Assembly (NCBI GenBank): GCA_964434955.1
Contig: CAYSXI010000007.1
Span: 1 to 64,000, forward strand
Reading direction: 5' to 3'
Length of the DNA stretch: 64,000 bases
Source: JANQLU01 sp964434955
Lineage (GTDB): Bacteria; Planctomycetota; Planctomycetia; Pirellulales; Pirellulaceae
The notes under the pieces are model-generated. The model did not search any database. It saw only the letters and a list, made by a program, of their open reading frames with translations, and was not told the origin of the DNA. Position numbers and translations under genes: made by a program. How positions within the stretch are numbered: the stretch's first letter is position 1; every line of letters starts with the position of its first letter. This document shows, piece after piece, positions 43,667 through 52,796 of this stretch.

Positions 43667-45019
43667 ATGAAATCAACGATCATGACACTCGCTTTCGCAG
43701 CGACCCTCGCCCTCGGAATTGGCCTAGGTGAAGCTCAGGAAAAACAAACCAAGGTCAAACTCAAAGACGAAAAACAAACAAAAAAAGAAGCGGCGCCGAA
43801 AAAAAGCAGCCGCATCAAAATAAAAAAGAAGTCCCCCGGGTACTCAAATTCGCTCCCCCGAAAAGACTCGACGATTTCGAATCGGCTCTCGACCAAGTCA
43901 TCGGTGTCTTCGACTTCGACCGTCATTCAAAGACTACAACGGAAGCCAAACGGTGACCTGGTTCAAAAGTCGCCAACGAAAAAGCCCGTTTTGAATCCTT
44001 CGAAAAAACGAATGGGAGTTCGATTCAATTCGCCATCCAAGACGCTTCAAAACAAAGATCTGGCAAAGAAGACCCAAAGCCAATCCAAAACGTCAACAAC
44101 CAAGAAGCCCGTCCTGAACGCTTCGAAGAAACGAATGGGAATTCGCCTCAATTCGCCATCCAAGACACTTCAAAACAAGAACCTGGCAAAGAAGATCCAA
44201 AGCCATCCCAAAACGTCGACGACCAAGAAGCCCGTTCTGAACGCGTCGAAGAAACGAATGGGAGTTCGCCTCAATTCGCCATCCAAGTCGCTTCAAAACA
44301 AAAACCTGGCAAAGAAGATCCAAAGCCAACCTAATCCGAAACGATTCGCCGGCAAATTCAAAACGCCTCCGTCACTCGGCAAAACCGGGACGACCAAACG
44401 TCCCTTCACGGCTGGAAATCCGAAGCGTTTTGCGGGCAACTTTCAGTCACCCAAGTCACTTCTGAAAACGGCGACGTCGCAGCGCCCCAACACGACAACC
44501 CTGACCAAGAAAAACCCACCCAAGTCCAAATTCAAAATGGGTGGTGCTGTCAAAAAAGGAGTTGGTGGTCTTGCAGCCGTCGGTGTCGCCAATGGAATGC
44601 TGAACGACTCAAAGAAAAACAAACAACTTTTGAATTCCGGAAAGATCACCAAGTCGCAGTACAAAAAGCTGCAAACAACAAACGGAATTAAAACTGCAGG
44701 TGAACTTTACAAGCTCAAGAAACTGAATCCTGCGACAGCGGTCATGAACGATGTGATCGGAACGGATCCGATCAGCCTCGGTGTTGAAGGAATTGGCGAC
44801 TTGATCAACGGTACCGACAATGCAAAACAATCGCTGAAAGGCATGAAGGATTCCTGGAACAAGTCATTGACGAAACAAGCTTTCACGGACCCAAAGGGCG
44901 CCGGCAAGCGAATCAAGAACGGCGTCAAAGACACGTCCAAGAAAATCGGAAACGGCATCAAGAAAGCCGGCAATAAGGTCGGCGACTTCTTCAAGTCCAA
45001 GAAAAAGAAGCGGAAGTAG
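43667..45019 (+). CDS. Lys-rich exported repeat protein
   Basis: 450 residues; AGGA is eight bases before the ATG. A signal peptide (to about residue 23, GLGEAQ) is followed by a very basic, low-complexity chain (Lys, Ser, Thr, Pro, Asn). Three 41-residue repeats built on TKKPVLNASKKRMG, RLNSPSKTLQNKNLAKK occupy about residues 103-225, and two 28-residue repeats starting NPKRFAG come next. A short Gly/Val-rich hydrophobic region (GGAVKKGVGGLAAVGVANGM, about 291-310) precedes a conserved-looking, less repetitive C-terminus ending in Lys/Arg. No family is recognised. The charge suggests binding to acidic polymers such as DNA or polysaccharide outside the inner membrane. A terminator follows directly. 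Confidence 0.75.
   Translation: MKSTIMTLAFAATLALGIGLGEAQEKQTKVKLKDEKQTKKEAAPKKSSRIKIKKKSPGYSNSLPRKDSTISNRLSTKSSVSSTSTVIQRLQRKPNGDLVQKSPTKKPVLNPSKKRMGVRFNSPSKTLQNKDLAKKTQSQSKTSTTKKPVLNASKKRMGIRLNSPSKTLQNKNLAKKIQSHPKTSTTKKPVLNASKKRMGVRLNSPSKSLQNKNLAKKIQSQPNPKRFAGKFKTPPSLGKTGTTKRPFTAGNPKRFAGNFQSPKSLLKTATSQRPNTTTLTKKNPPKSKFKMGGAVKKGVGGLAAVGVANGMLNDSKKNKQLLNSGKITKSQYKKLQTTNGIKTAGELYKLKKLNPATAVMNDVIGTDPISLGVEGIGDLINGTDNAKQSLKGMKDSWNKSLTKQAFTDPKGAGKRIKNGVKDTSKKIGNGIKKAGNKVGDFFKSKKKKRK
43975..44343 (+). repeat. three 123-base in-frame tandem repeats
   Basis: AAGCCCG landmarks at 43982, 44105 and 44228 are each 123 bases apart, and the units are about 90% alike, with the last two closest. They encode the 41-residue Lys-rich units. 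The third unit grades into the NPKRFAG repeats. Confidence 0.85.
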
Positions 45020-45031
45020 TGAGTTCCGAAG

Positions 45032-45063
45032 CGATCGCGGTTCAGGCCGCGGTCGTTTTTTTT
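45032..45063 (+). terminator. intrinsic terminator after Lys-rich gene
   Basis: CGATCGCGG (45032-45040) pairs with CCGCGGTCG (45047-45055), one G-T pair, six-base loop, followed by eight T. It begins 13 bases after the stop codon and separates the repeat-protein gene from the sigma factor. Confidence 0.92.
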
Positions 45064-45141
45064 GACTTCCTTCATTCGAGGGATGGCAAACAGATCGATC
45101 CGGTTAAACTGTATTTCTTCAAACCTAACGAACGTCAAATC

Positions 45142-45888
45142 ATGACCCTGGATGAAATCCAATCCCGCCTGAGTCGCATCGAGACCCTTTGGAGTGTCGT
45201 TCGCAAAGCTCATGGTTCTGACGAACGATCGCTTGCCAACGCCCAACAGCAGCTTCTGGATCTTTACGGCAGCGCGATTCGCCGGTACCTGCTCGCTTCG
45301 GTAAAAAATGCCGATCTCGCGGACGAACTCTTTCAGGAATTTGCGATCAAATTTGTTCGCGGCGAATTCAAGAACGCCGACCCATCCAAAGGACGTTTCC
45401 GATCCTTTGTAAAAACAGTCCTTTCACGAATTGTCGCTCTGCATTTTCGCAAACAGAAAACCAGAAAAGAACAGTCTCTGCATGAAGAATTGACGGGCCA
45501 GGAAACCGCGTCCGAGCGTGATGATGATCGCGCCTTCATTCAAAGCTGGCGGGAAGAGTTGCTTTCAAGAACCTGGAAAGCACTTTCAGCCGAAGAAGAA
45601 CGCACCGGCAAGCCCTGGAACACGATACTACGCATCCGGGTTTCGGATCCGGCCGCCAGTTCGGAAGAATTGGCCGAAGCGATTTCGCTCGCGACGGGAA
45701 AGTCGACCACGGCTGGTGCGGCGCGAGTTTCGGTTCACCGAGCAAGGGCTCGATTCGCCCATTTGTTGATCGACGTTGTTGCCGAGTCGCTCGAATCCCC
45801 ATCATTTGAAGACCTGGAAGCGGAACTTATCGAGCTCGGCCTGATCGACTATTGCCAGGATGTCCTTACCAAAACAAAGTCGGGCTAA
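45142..45888 (+). CDS. ECF-like sigma factor upstream of kinase
   Basis: 248 residues from the ATG at 45142; the frame is open from 45019, but that part is the terminator of the preceding gene. Region 2 is seen in 'LYGSAIRRYLLASVKNADLA', 'DELFQEFAIKFVRGEF' and 'KGRFRSFVKTVLSRIVALHF'. Region 4 is weaker: 'AISLATGKSTTAGAARVSVH' then RARARFAHLL corresponds to the recognition helix of planctomycete ECF groups that are genetically linked to Ser/Thr kinases. The stop is 15 bases before the kinase ATG, so both are co-transcribed. The kinase probably controls this sigma factor by phosphorylation; this is known for related groups, inferred here. Confidence 0.85.
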   Translation: MTLDEIQSRLSRIETLWSVVRKAHGSDERSLANAQQQLLDLYGSAIRRYLLASVKNADLADELFQEFAIKFVRGEFKNADPSKGRFRSFVKTVLSRIVALHFRKQKTRKEQSLHEELTGQETASERDDDRAFIQSWREELLSRTWKALSAEEERTGKPWNTILRIRVSDPAASSEELAEAISLATGKSTTAGAARVSVHRARARFAHLLIDVVAESLESPSFEDLEAELIELGLIDYCQDVLTKTKSG

Positions 45889-45903
45889 GTCAAAGGCGGG
45901 TTG

Positions 45904-48900
45904 ATGGATTCCGAGAACAAAAATCAAGCAAACGCGAAAGCCGCCAGCTCACCGGTCGATGTTGAGTCCATTTGCCAACGATTTCGCAGTCAACAGATTG
46001 AACTTGAATCGTTTATTCAATCTGAATCTTTGGCGTTGAGCAACGAACGACTTTGCCTTCGACTCATTCAAAGCGACCTTGAACGAAAACGACAAAGTGG
46101 TCTTTCGGCGGATGCGTCCGAATACTCTAAATTATTTCCCAACTTGGACGCGCAGAGCATTCGCGATCTGCTGCTCATGCCCGAGCCGCCGCCCGTTGAC
46201 CTGGAAGGGCCGTTGCTGCCGAAACGATATCGCGCGCTCAAAGAAATTGGCGCCGGCGGGATCGGGAATGTCTGGCGGGTCTTTGACAAAACACTCGAGC
46301 GGCCGCTTGCTGTCAAAGTTCTTCACCAAAAGTTCCGGACCAGCCCGGCCGCCAATGCGAGGCTCGATCGAGAAGCCCTCGTGACCGGACTTTTACAACA
46401 TCCGGGCGTACCACCCATCCATGATCGCGGCAAGCTGGTCACGGGCTCTTCTTTTTTTGCAATGAAACTCGTCGAAGGCGAGACGCTTGCGGAAATCCTC
46501 GATCGATCCGACTTTCAACAGAAACGGATGCATCTGATCGGTATTTTTGAGCAGATTGCCCAAACCATTGCCTATGCACACACTCAGAAAATTGTGCACC
46601 GCGATTTGAAGCCGGCCAACGTGATGGTCGGCGAGTTCGGGGAAGTCCAAGTCATGGATTGGGGGATGGCCAAAGTCTTGGACGCTTCGTCGCGCAAACC
46701 GTCGGCGAATGCGGCAGCAGAACCACGACCTGAATTGGACGATTTTCATCTTGGCGATGCGAACCTGGCTGAAACAATCCTTCGCGCCAACGACAGCTCG
46801 ATTTCCGAACCGCATCGCGAATTAACCCGGCACGGAGACGTCATCGGCACGCCATCGTACATGGCACCCGAACAAGCGACCGGAAAGCTTGATGAGATTT
46901 CACCCGCTTCCGACGTGTTCAGCCTCGGCGCGATCCTGCTCGAGTTACTCACGGGCAAGCCCTTGTACTCGGAAGTTCCGGATGAGTCGCTGATTGCCGC
47001 GGCTGCGAGCGGTTCCGTCGACGAATCGCTGAAACGCCTCCGATCCATGAATCTCGATGCCGAGTTATTTGACCTTGCCCGCGACTGCCTGTCGCGAGAC
47101 CCCGCCTCGCGCCCCGCGGACGGTAGTGCCGTTGCCCAACGAGTCACTAGATACCTGCATTCTGTGGAAGCACGACTGCGTGAGTCCGAGCTGTCGATCG
47201 GAAAAGCCGAAGTCAAAATCGCGGAAGAAAGGAAGCGTAAACGCCTTGCGTTTGTTCTGGTCGCGACCATATTTCTTGCGATCCTGATCGGGGTTGTCGG
47301 GTTCATGTGGTTTCAGCAACAGAGTGATCGTCAGGAAATCGCAAACCTGAAAAGTCAAACCGAGACTTTGGTATTGGCCGTGGGATCATCACCCGTCGAG
47401 GAACTTGAACTTTCCATCGCCAATCTGACACCCTTTGAGGCAATGGCAAAAAATGCGCTGATATCGGAGTTGGAGAAAGTCGAAGACTCCGGGCTCAAAA
47501 CGCGATACGCGATCGCGCTGGCTCACTTTGATGACCTTCGAATTCCACTCCTTGTGGACAAACTTCCTGATGTCGAACAGGCCTTGGTATTGCCATTGAT
47601 CAAGGCCTTGGCCAAGGACCCGGAAAATTCCGCTGTTGAACTCATCAAACGCTTTGACACCACGGACGGTCGAAGCCGCCAAGCCCGCCTCGTGGTCGCT
47701 TCGATCGCCATGGATAATCCAACTTTGCTAGATCGGTTCATTTCGGACGCGGCCGTGGGCGAGACGATTGAAGATCAACGGTTCGCTTTGGTCGATGCCT
47801 ACCGCGTTTGGAACGGAAGCATTATCCCGCTTTGGGAAACATACCTGGATCGCGAGGACTCAAAGACCCGTTACTTTTTGTTGGCGTCGATCGCGGAAGT
47901 CCCTGTCAGCTCGATTGAAAAAGACGAGCTCGAGACCGTTGCCGCAAGTTTATTGAAGTCCTATCCCAATGAAAGCAGGGCTTCGATCCGCGCGATGATC
48001 GAACTCATTCTCAAGCGCTGGCAGAAAGATCTCCCGGCGATTGCACCGACGTCAGAACCCAAACCCGGATTCGACTGGTACGCCAATTCTCTTGGAAACA
48101 TTTTGATTCGCCATGAAGTCCACTTCGAGAACAATGGCATTCGATATGGATACTTCGTCTCGGATCGAGAGGTGACAGCCAACCTTTTCCAACAATTCAT
48201 CAACGAAGATACCGAAGCTGCAAGTCGCGAGATCGTCTTGGGGAAAACCGGGCTGGACCGCATGTGGAAAGGAAAAACCTTCAAGGATGTCATCGACGGA
48301 GCCATCTCCAGTTCTTGCGACAACGGAAGACAGGCGGCTGTGGTATCTCCGATGACTCGTTTTGGTTTTTACACGGCCCTTCGTTTCTGCAATTGGCTAA
48401 GTCGAAAAGAAGGACTTGAGCCTTACTATGTGAACCTCGATCCTGAGCTCGAAAAATCGACGTTCGCCTTTGATCCGAGAGTCGAGAACTGGGTCAAAAA
48501 CCAGGCCGCCAACGGTTATCGACTCCCGTCGCTCTCGGAGTATCTGCAAGCGGCGGCTTCCGATTCAATTTTCAATCTGGAGCGCGTTGACGCCGACTAC
48601 CACACGTTTATCGGTTGGTCATCCAAAAATGCAACCAAGCCTCAACCGGTCGCGACTCGCCTTCCGAATTCGTTAGGACTTTTCGATGCCTACGGCAACC
48701 TCACGGAGATGGGGGATCTTCGTGATCCAAACCTGGCTCTCGTTTATTTTGAATTAGGAGGCAGTTTCACTTCGGCCAACCTGAATCACAATTACAAACC
48801 GGGGGCTTGGCCCAGCCCAACGATCACGTCGGACAAAGATACAGGAATCCGACTGGTCCGCATGACGAAAAAGCAAATCCAAACTCGAAGCCAATGCGAC

Positions 48901-49575
48901 CGCGAATTCGAATTAAGAATTCAATACGCGAAAAGCCGGTTCATTGAAAAGCCGGAAACATTGGAAGAACTCGCCAAGGGCTTCAGCCGCGACGGACTGG
49001 CGTATTTACGAAACGGACCTTTGCCTTTTGCCGATTTGTGCTTATCGTTCTCGAGAGAAATCGCGACTCGGTTGATCGACCAAGGATACAACCCGGCAGA
49101 CATGCTTGTTCTGCGCGGTGGCGACAGTGTCAACGCGGCAATAGCCAATCGGTCGATGAAGCTATTTGACCGATGTTACAAACTGCTTGATTCTGCCGAA
49201 GAAGATTTGAAAGCTGCATTGTCATATGACAAAGATGCCAAACAGGCGCAGACCTTTCTCAAGAACAAGGAAATCGTCCTGGTGCAAACTTTGACGATGC
49301 ACGCCTCGCGATTGTCGACGGACATGAACCCCAACTATCGCGACGGAGAGAAGGCGGTTCGGATTGCCAAACAGGCGGTGGCCATGAATCGAAGCATTTC
49401 GACCCTCGCGATCCTGGCAGCCAGCTATGCGGAAGACAAGCAATTCGACAAGGCGATCCAGATTCAAGAAGAAATCCTGAGTCTCCTGACCGATACACAA
49501 ACCAGAGAAAAAACCGTCCATCGAGTCCGCTTAAAGAAATTTCAAGAGAAGAAACCTCTTCGATTTCGGCAATAG
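45904..49575 (+). CDS. Ser/Thr protein kinase-SUMF1-like-helical repeat membrane protein
   Basis: 1223 residues from the ATG at 45904 (a TTG is one codon earlier). The kinase domain (about 108-410) has the glycine loop IGAGGIGNVW, the Lys in LAVKVLH, HRDLKPANVMVG, DWGMAK in place of DFG, and GTPSYMAPEQATG. A basic helix and one membrane segment (about 449-471) follow. The outside part contains HEAT-like helices, then a SUMF1/FGE-like domain (about 725-985: 'YFVSDREVTANLFQQFINED', 'RFCNWLSRKEGLEPYYVNL', 'NGYRLPSLSEYLQAA', 'LGLFDAYGNLTEMG') and a C-terminal tetratricopeptide-like tail. The usual catalytic Cys residues of formylglycine-generating enzymes are missing near GGSF, so the domain is likely a ligand sensor. 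It follows its sigma factor by 15 bases. Confidence 0.9.
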   Translation: MDSENKNQANAKAASSPVDVESICQRFRSQQIELESFIQSESLALSNERLCLRLIQSDLERKRQSGLSADASEYSKLFPNLDAQSIRDLLLMPEPPPVDLEGPLLPKRYRALKEIGAGGIGNVWRVFDKTLERPLAVKVLHQKFRTSPAANARLDREALVTGLLQHPGVPPIHDRGKLVTGSSFFAMKLVEGETLAEILDRSDFQQKRMHLIGIFEQIAQTIAYAHTQKIVHRDLKPANVMVGEFGEVQVMDWGMAKVLDASSRKPSANAAAEPRPELDDFHLGDANLAETILRANDSSISEPHRELTRHGDVIGTPSYMAPEQATGKLDEISPASDVFSLGAILLELLTGKPLYSEVPDESLIAAAASGSVDESLKRLRSMNLDAELFDLARDCLSRDPASRPADGSAVAQRVTRYLHSVEARLRESELSIGKAEVKIAEERKRKRLAFVLVATIFLAILIGVVGFMWFQQQSDRQEIANLKSQTETLVLAVGSSPVEELELSIANLTPFEAMAKNALISELEKVEDSGLKTRYAIALAHFDDLRIPLLVDKLPDVEQALVLPLIKALAKDPENSAVELIKRFDTTDGRSRQARLVVASIAMDNPTLLDRFISDAAVGETIEDQRFALVDAYRVWNGSIIPLWETYLDREDSKTRYFLLASIAEVPVSSIEKDELETVAASLLKSYPNESRASIRAMIELILKRWQKDLPAIAPTSEPKPGFDWYANSLGNILIRHEVHFENNGIRYGYFVSDREVTANLFQQFINEDTEAASREIVLGKTGLDRMWKGKTFKDVIDGAISSSCDNGRQAAVVSPMTRFGFYTALRFCNWLSRKEGLEPYYVNLDPELEKSTFAFDPRVENWVKNQAANGYRLPSLSEYLQAAASDSIFNLERVDADYHTFIGWSSKNATKPQPVATRLPNSLGLFDAYGNLTEMGDLRDPNLALVYFELGGSFTSANLNHNYKPGAWPSPTITSDKDTGIRLVRMTKKQIQTRSQCDREFELRIQYAKSRFIEKPETLEELAKGFSRDGLAYLRNGPLPFADLCLSFSREIATRLIDQGYNPADMLVLRGGDSVNAAIANRSMKLFDRCYKLLDSAEEDLKAALSYDKDAKQAQTFLKNKEIVLVQTLTMHASRLSTDMNPNYRDGEKAVRIAKQAVAMNRSISTLAILAASYAEDKQFDKAIQIQEEILSLLTDTQTREKTVHRVRLKKFQEKKPLRFRQ

Positions 49576-49647
49576 TTTTCCAACGAGCCCAAACGTGTCA
49601 GGAAAGCGAGATAGAATCGACAGAAACCAACTCGGGCCCCTGACGCC

Positions 49648-50745
49648 ATGTCGCATTCGGAACATCCAATCAACCGACCAATTACGAAAGGCCGTGGCGC
49701 GCAAACCAGTCCAACCAATCGGTTTGAGAAGATTGAGGTTGAAAAGGACTGGTCCGAACTGGACGATGACGAAGCCAATGGGCGGCTTGCGGAGAAGCCC
49801 GAAACTGAATTCCTGATCGATCGCTCGGAATCGATCGTTAGCGAAAACAATAGTCCCGACTTGAATTTTCGTTACAGTCTCAATCCCTATCGAGGATGCG
49901 AACACGGCTGTTCTTATTGTTACGCGCGCCCCACGCATGAGTACCTGGGATTTTCCGCAGGGGTCGACTTCGAATCCAAGGTCGTCGTGAAACCAGACGC
50001 TGCCCGACTTTTTCGCAAATGGCTCTCGCGCAAAGCCTACGAAGTTGACTCGATTGCATTTTCGGGTGTTACGGATTGCTATCAGCCAGCGGAAAGAAAA
50101 TTTCAACTTACTCGGCAATGCATCGAGGTCGCTGCTGAATGCGGCCAACCCATTTCAATCGTTACCAAGAATGCGTTGATCAAGCGTGACCTGGACCTGC
50201 TTTCGGAGATGGCGGCCCGGAGAATATTTCGTGCGGCAATCAGCCTAACATCGCTCGACAAAAATCTGGCACAGAAAATGGAACCGCGAACGAGTACTCC
50301 CGAAGGTAGGCTCAAAGCGATCGAGAGTTTATCGGAAGCAGGAATTCCGGTCATGGTGATGGTCGCTCCCATCATTCCCGGTCTCAACGATCACGAGGTC
50401 CCGCAAATTCTTCAGGCTGCAGCCAATGCCGGAGCTCGGAGCGCTGCTTACGTTAGCTTGCGTTTGCCATTTGCGGTCAAGGATGTGTTCAGCGATTGGT
50501 TGGAAACCCACTTTCCCGACCGGTCTGAAAAAGTGCTGGGACGGGTACGGGAGATGCGCGGTGGAAATTTGAATACCAGTGAGTTCGGAGAGCGAATGCG
50601 AGGTCGCGGACCCATTGCCGAGCAAATCAAAGCGACGTTTGAGTTGTTTCAAAAGAAACACAAACTGGACCAGCTACCCGAACCGTTGGACAAGAGTCAG
50701 TTCCACCCTCCCGAAACGGACCCGCGACAAAAGCGATTATTCTAG
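49648..50745 (+). CDS. PA0069-family radical SAM protein
   Basis: 365 residues. The Fe-S cluster motif lies in YRGCEHGCSYCYARPTHEYL (CxxxCxxC), preceded by 'FRYSLNPY' and followed by 'FESKVVVKPDAARLF', 'SGVTDCYQPAERKFQLTRQC' and 'VMVMVAPIIPGLNDHE'. This order is that of the PA0069/Rv2578c family, related to spore photoproduct lyase (SplB). The biochemical reaction of this family is not established; a nucleic-acid repair role has been proposed from the SplB link. The start at 49648 has no strong ribosome binding site. Monocistronic, 72 bases after the kinase gene. Confidence 0.92.
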   Translation: MSHSEHPINRPITKGRGAQTSPTNRFEKIEVEKDWSELDDDEANGRLAEKPETEFLIDRSESIVSENNSPDLNFRYSLNPYRGCEHGCSYCYARPTHEYLGFSAGVDFESKVVVKPDAARLFRKWLSRKAYEVDSIAFSGVTDCYQPAERKFQLTRQCIEVAAECGQPISIVTKNALIKRDLDLLSEMAARRIFRAAISLTSLDKNLAQKMEPRTSTPEGRLKAIESLSEAGIPVMVMVAPIIPGLNDHEVPQILQAAANAGARSAAYVSLRLPFAVKDVFSDWLETHFPDRSEKVLGRVREMRGGNLNTSEFGERMRGRGPIAEQIKATFELFQKKHKLDQLPEPLDKSQFHPPETDPRQKRLF

Positions 50746-50855
50746 GTAGATGAACCAACTGAAAACGGTGAACATCGTCGCTTACCAAGTCATGAACAAA
50801 AGCCAGGACAAAACGCCCACCCTTTCCGATAGCGCCAGGCTGATGGCCAGTGGAG

Positions 50856-51110
50856 TCACCAAAAAGTAATCAAAACGATTGAAAAGATGGGGACGGTGAG
50901 CCACAAGCTGAGGGTGGTTTCTTGAGGATCGTTGGGCGACGGGTCGAGTCTCGACAAGTCGAGTAACAACTGCTCGCTTGATGGCGCACCAACAAAGTAC
51001 GCGATTGCGTAGCAAACGAATACGACGCCAAGTGAGCACCCCAGGATCCACCGCAGGGCAATCTCGCCTTTTCGCTGACGTTTATTCAACTCGGCTTTCG
51101 TGAATGGCAT
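50856..51110 (-). CDS. small two-helix membrane protein
   Basis: 84 residues. A basic N-terminus (KAELNKRQRKGE) precedes a hydrophobic helix (WILGCSLGVVFVCYAIAYFV, about 21-40), a short acidic loop ('LDLSRLDPSPNDP') and a second helix up to the C-terminus. Positive-inside distribution puts both ends in the cytoplasm. No family is recognised and no ribosome binding site is clear, so the gene is plausible but not certain. A competing frame on the same strand lacks protein-like composition. Confidence 0.5.
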   Translation of the reverse strand: MPFTKAELNKRQRKGEIALRWILGCSLGVVFVCYAIAYFVGAPSSEQLLLDLSRLDPSPNDPQETTLSLWLTVPIFSIVLITFW

Positions 51111-51423
51111 TTCAGAGGTGAAACAGTGAGGTTTGAGACACAGATCGATTCAATGACTGAAAAACCGGGGGATTCAATACAGTCGCTAGCGTTGCCCTCA
51201 ACTGACCTAGGTATTGCGGTCTTGATCCAATAAATTTTGCAAATCTTACAAACGAATGAAAGTCTGACCGCATTGGACTTTGATTCCGTAAGCCAAAACG
51301 TCGCACAGCAAGTCATTTTCAGTTTGACCCAGGATTGGCCTCGCATTTGCCTTGGGTTGGGCCGTGGGACCGGATGTCCCCAGGTGACCAATTGCTGACC
51401 CAACACCGAGCAAGGAAGCTCTC
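51111..51423. other. intergenic region, 313 bases
   Basis: Between the divergent small membrane gene and the metalloprotease-like gene. No gene, RNA fold or strong promoter is seen. A short GGGAC/GTCCC inverted repeat occurs near 51368, and AGGAAG at 51413-51418 is the ribosome binding site of the next gene. Confidence 0.4.
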
Positions 51424-52728
51424 ATGACGAAATGGTATCGGACGCAAACTTCCCTTCCCGTTTTTCTATTTCTTGCAGTCGCCTTTCAATTTGCCGACAC
51501 CACGACGAGCCAAGCGCAATTCAGGGCACCGAGGGGCTTTCAACCGCAGGCGAGGCGAGTTCAGAACCCCACTGTTGCGAGTGAGAATTTTATCGTAACT
51601 GCGCCGACGGAAGCTTTCGCTCGAAAAGTCGCAATCGAGGCGGAGCGATATCGCAAAGAGCTCTCGAAGGAATGGTTGGGGTATGAAATTGGCGCCTGGC
51701 GCGACAAATGTCCTATCCAAGTAAAAATCGAAATGCACGCGGGAGGCGTTACACGATTCGGCTTCATTCGCGCCCAAGGCAAGTCACAGCCCGTCGAATG
51801 GGAAATGGAAATTTTTGGCCCACCCGATCGCGTACTCGATTCGGTTCTGCCTCACGAAGTCACCCACACCATCTTTGCTACCCACTTCGGTCGACCGTTA
51901 CCACGATGGGCCGATGAGGGCGCTTGCACGACGGTCGAACATCAAAGCGAGAAAAGCAAGAACCATCAGATGCTGATGCAGTTTCTCTCGTCGCGCCCCT
52001 CACGAGGGATCCCTTTCAATCGTATGTTCTCAATGCGTGAGTATCCTCGGGATATTCTTCCACTTTACGCTCAAGGCTATTCTCTCGCCAAGTTTCTGAT
52101 TCAACAAAAAGGAAAGCGCGAGTTTATTCGCTACGTCGAAACAGGCCTGGCTTACGAAGATCGGGGCATGGGACTCAACGGTTGGGGCGCCGCAACGAAG
52201 GAAATCTACGGCATCAACGACTTGAGCGACTTGCAGATTCAATGGCTGACTTGGGTCAAGAAAGGCAGCCCAAAACTGAATGGACAACCCATTGAAAAAA
52301 GCATCGGAAACGAAGTCTATGTTTCCAATCCGACCCGATCCCAATCGTCCGACAATCGCCTTCCCGTCGAACAGGCCTCTTACGGCCAAATGCAAACGAT
52401 AAACGCAGATGGAAACTGGTACGTGAAGCAAACTCAAGGTACCGCCCCTCGGAACCCGATCATCGCCAACAACTCACAGAACCGTTCCGAACTCAACTCG
52501 GATCGAATTCGCAAGATCGTTAATCAACCGTCGCAATCGAATCTTGCCACGTCTTCCTATCGGCCCGGCTCAATCGCCAATGCAAAACCTCTAAAACTGG
52601 TTGACGAATCGCTCTTCGTCCGGCCCAGCTCGAGATCCAATCTGGAACGCCGAAGTGAAATCGGCTCATCCCTTCCGAATCGGGAACCGGGTGTCCAGTT
52701 TCGAACTCGACCGACAATCTATCGATAG
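51424..52728 (+). CDS. secreted HExxH metalloprotease-like protein
   Basis: 434 residues with a signal peptide (to about residue 32) and AGGAAG six bases before the ATG. After a mature N-terminus rich in Arg and Gln, a peptidase-MA-like domain spans about 50-280. 'SVLPHEVTHTIFATHFGRPL' contains the HEVTH zinc motif, and 'PRWADEGACTTVEHQSEK' gives the downstream Glu ligand, the gluzincin arrangement. 'LPLYAQGYSLAKFLIQQKGK' and 'DLSDLQIQWLTWVKKGSP' close the domain, as in many planctomycete proteins. The last 150 residues are low-complexity and probably disordered. The motif is complete, so activity is possible, but the substrate is unknown. Confidence 0.85.
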   Translation: MTKWYRTQTSLPVFLFLAVAFQFADTTTSQAQFRAPRGFQPQARRVQNPTVASENFIVTAPTEAFARKVAIEAERYRKELSKEWLGYEIGAWRDKCPIQVKIEMHAGGVTRFGFIRAQGKSQPVEWEMEIFGPPDRVLDSVLPHEVTHTIFATHFGRPLPRWADEGACTTVEHQSEKSKNHQMLMQFLSSRPSRGIPFNRMFSMREYPRDILPLYAQGYSLAKFLIQQKGKREFIRYVETGLAYEDRGMGLNGWGAATKEIYGINDLSDLQIQWLTWVKKGSPKLNGQPIEKSIGNEVYVSNPTRSQSSDNRLPVEQASYGQMQTINADGNWYVKQTQGTAPRNPIIANNSQNRSELNSDRIRKIVNQPSQSNLATSSYRPGSIANAKPLKLVDESLFVRPSSRSNLERRSEIGSSLPNREPGVQFRTRPTIYR

Positions 52729-52796
52729 TTGAGTCACGTTAGTCGCAAAAATTTTATTTGGTTTTGGATCAACGATCCCGTGGATAGAATGTTTCT

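Noticed and set aside
45019..45141. GTG start for the second sigma factor at 45019
   Set aside because: The extension reads through the terminator hairpin of the preceding gene and shows no sigma homology.
49531..50148. 205-residue minus-strand frame opposite the radical SAM gene
   Set aside because: It covers the conserved CxxxCxxC region on the other strand and has no motif of its own.
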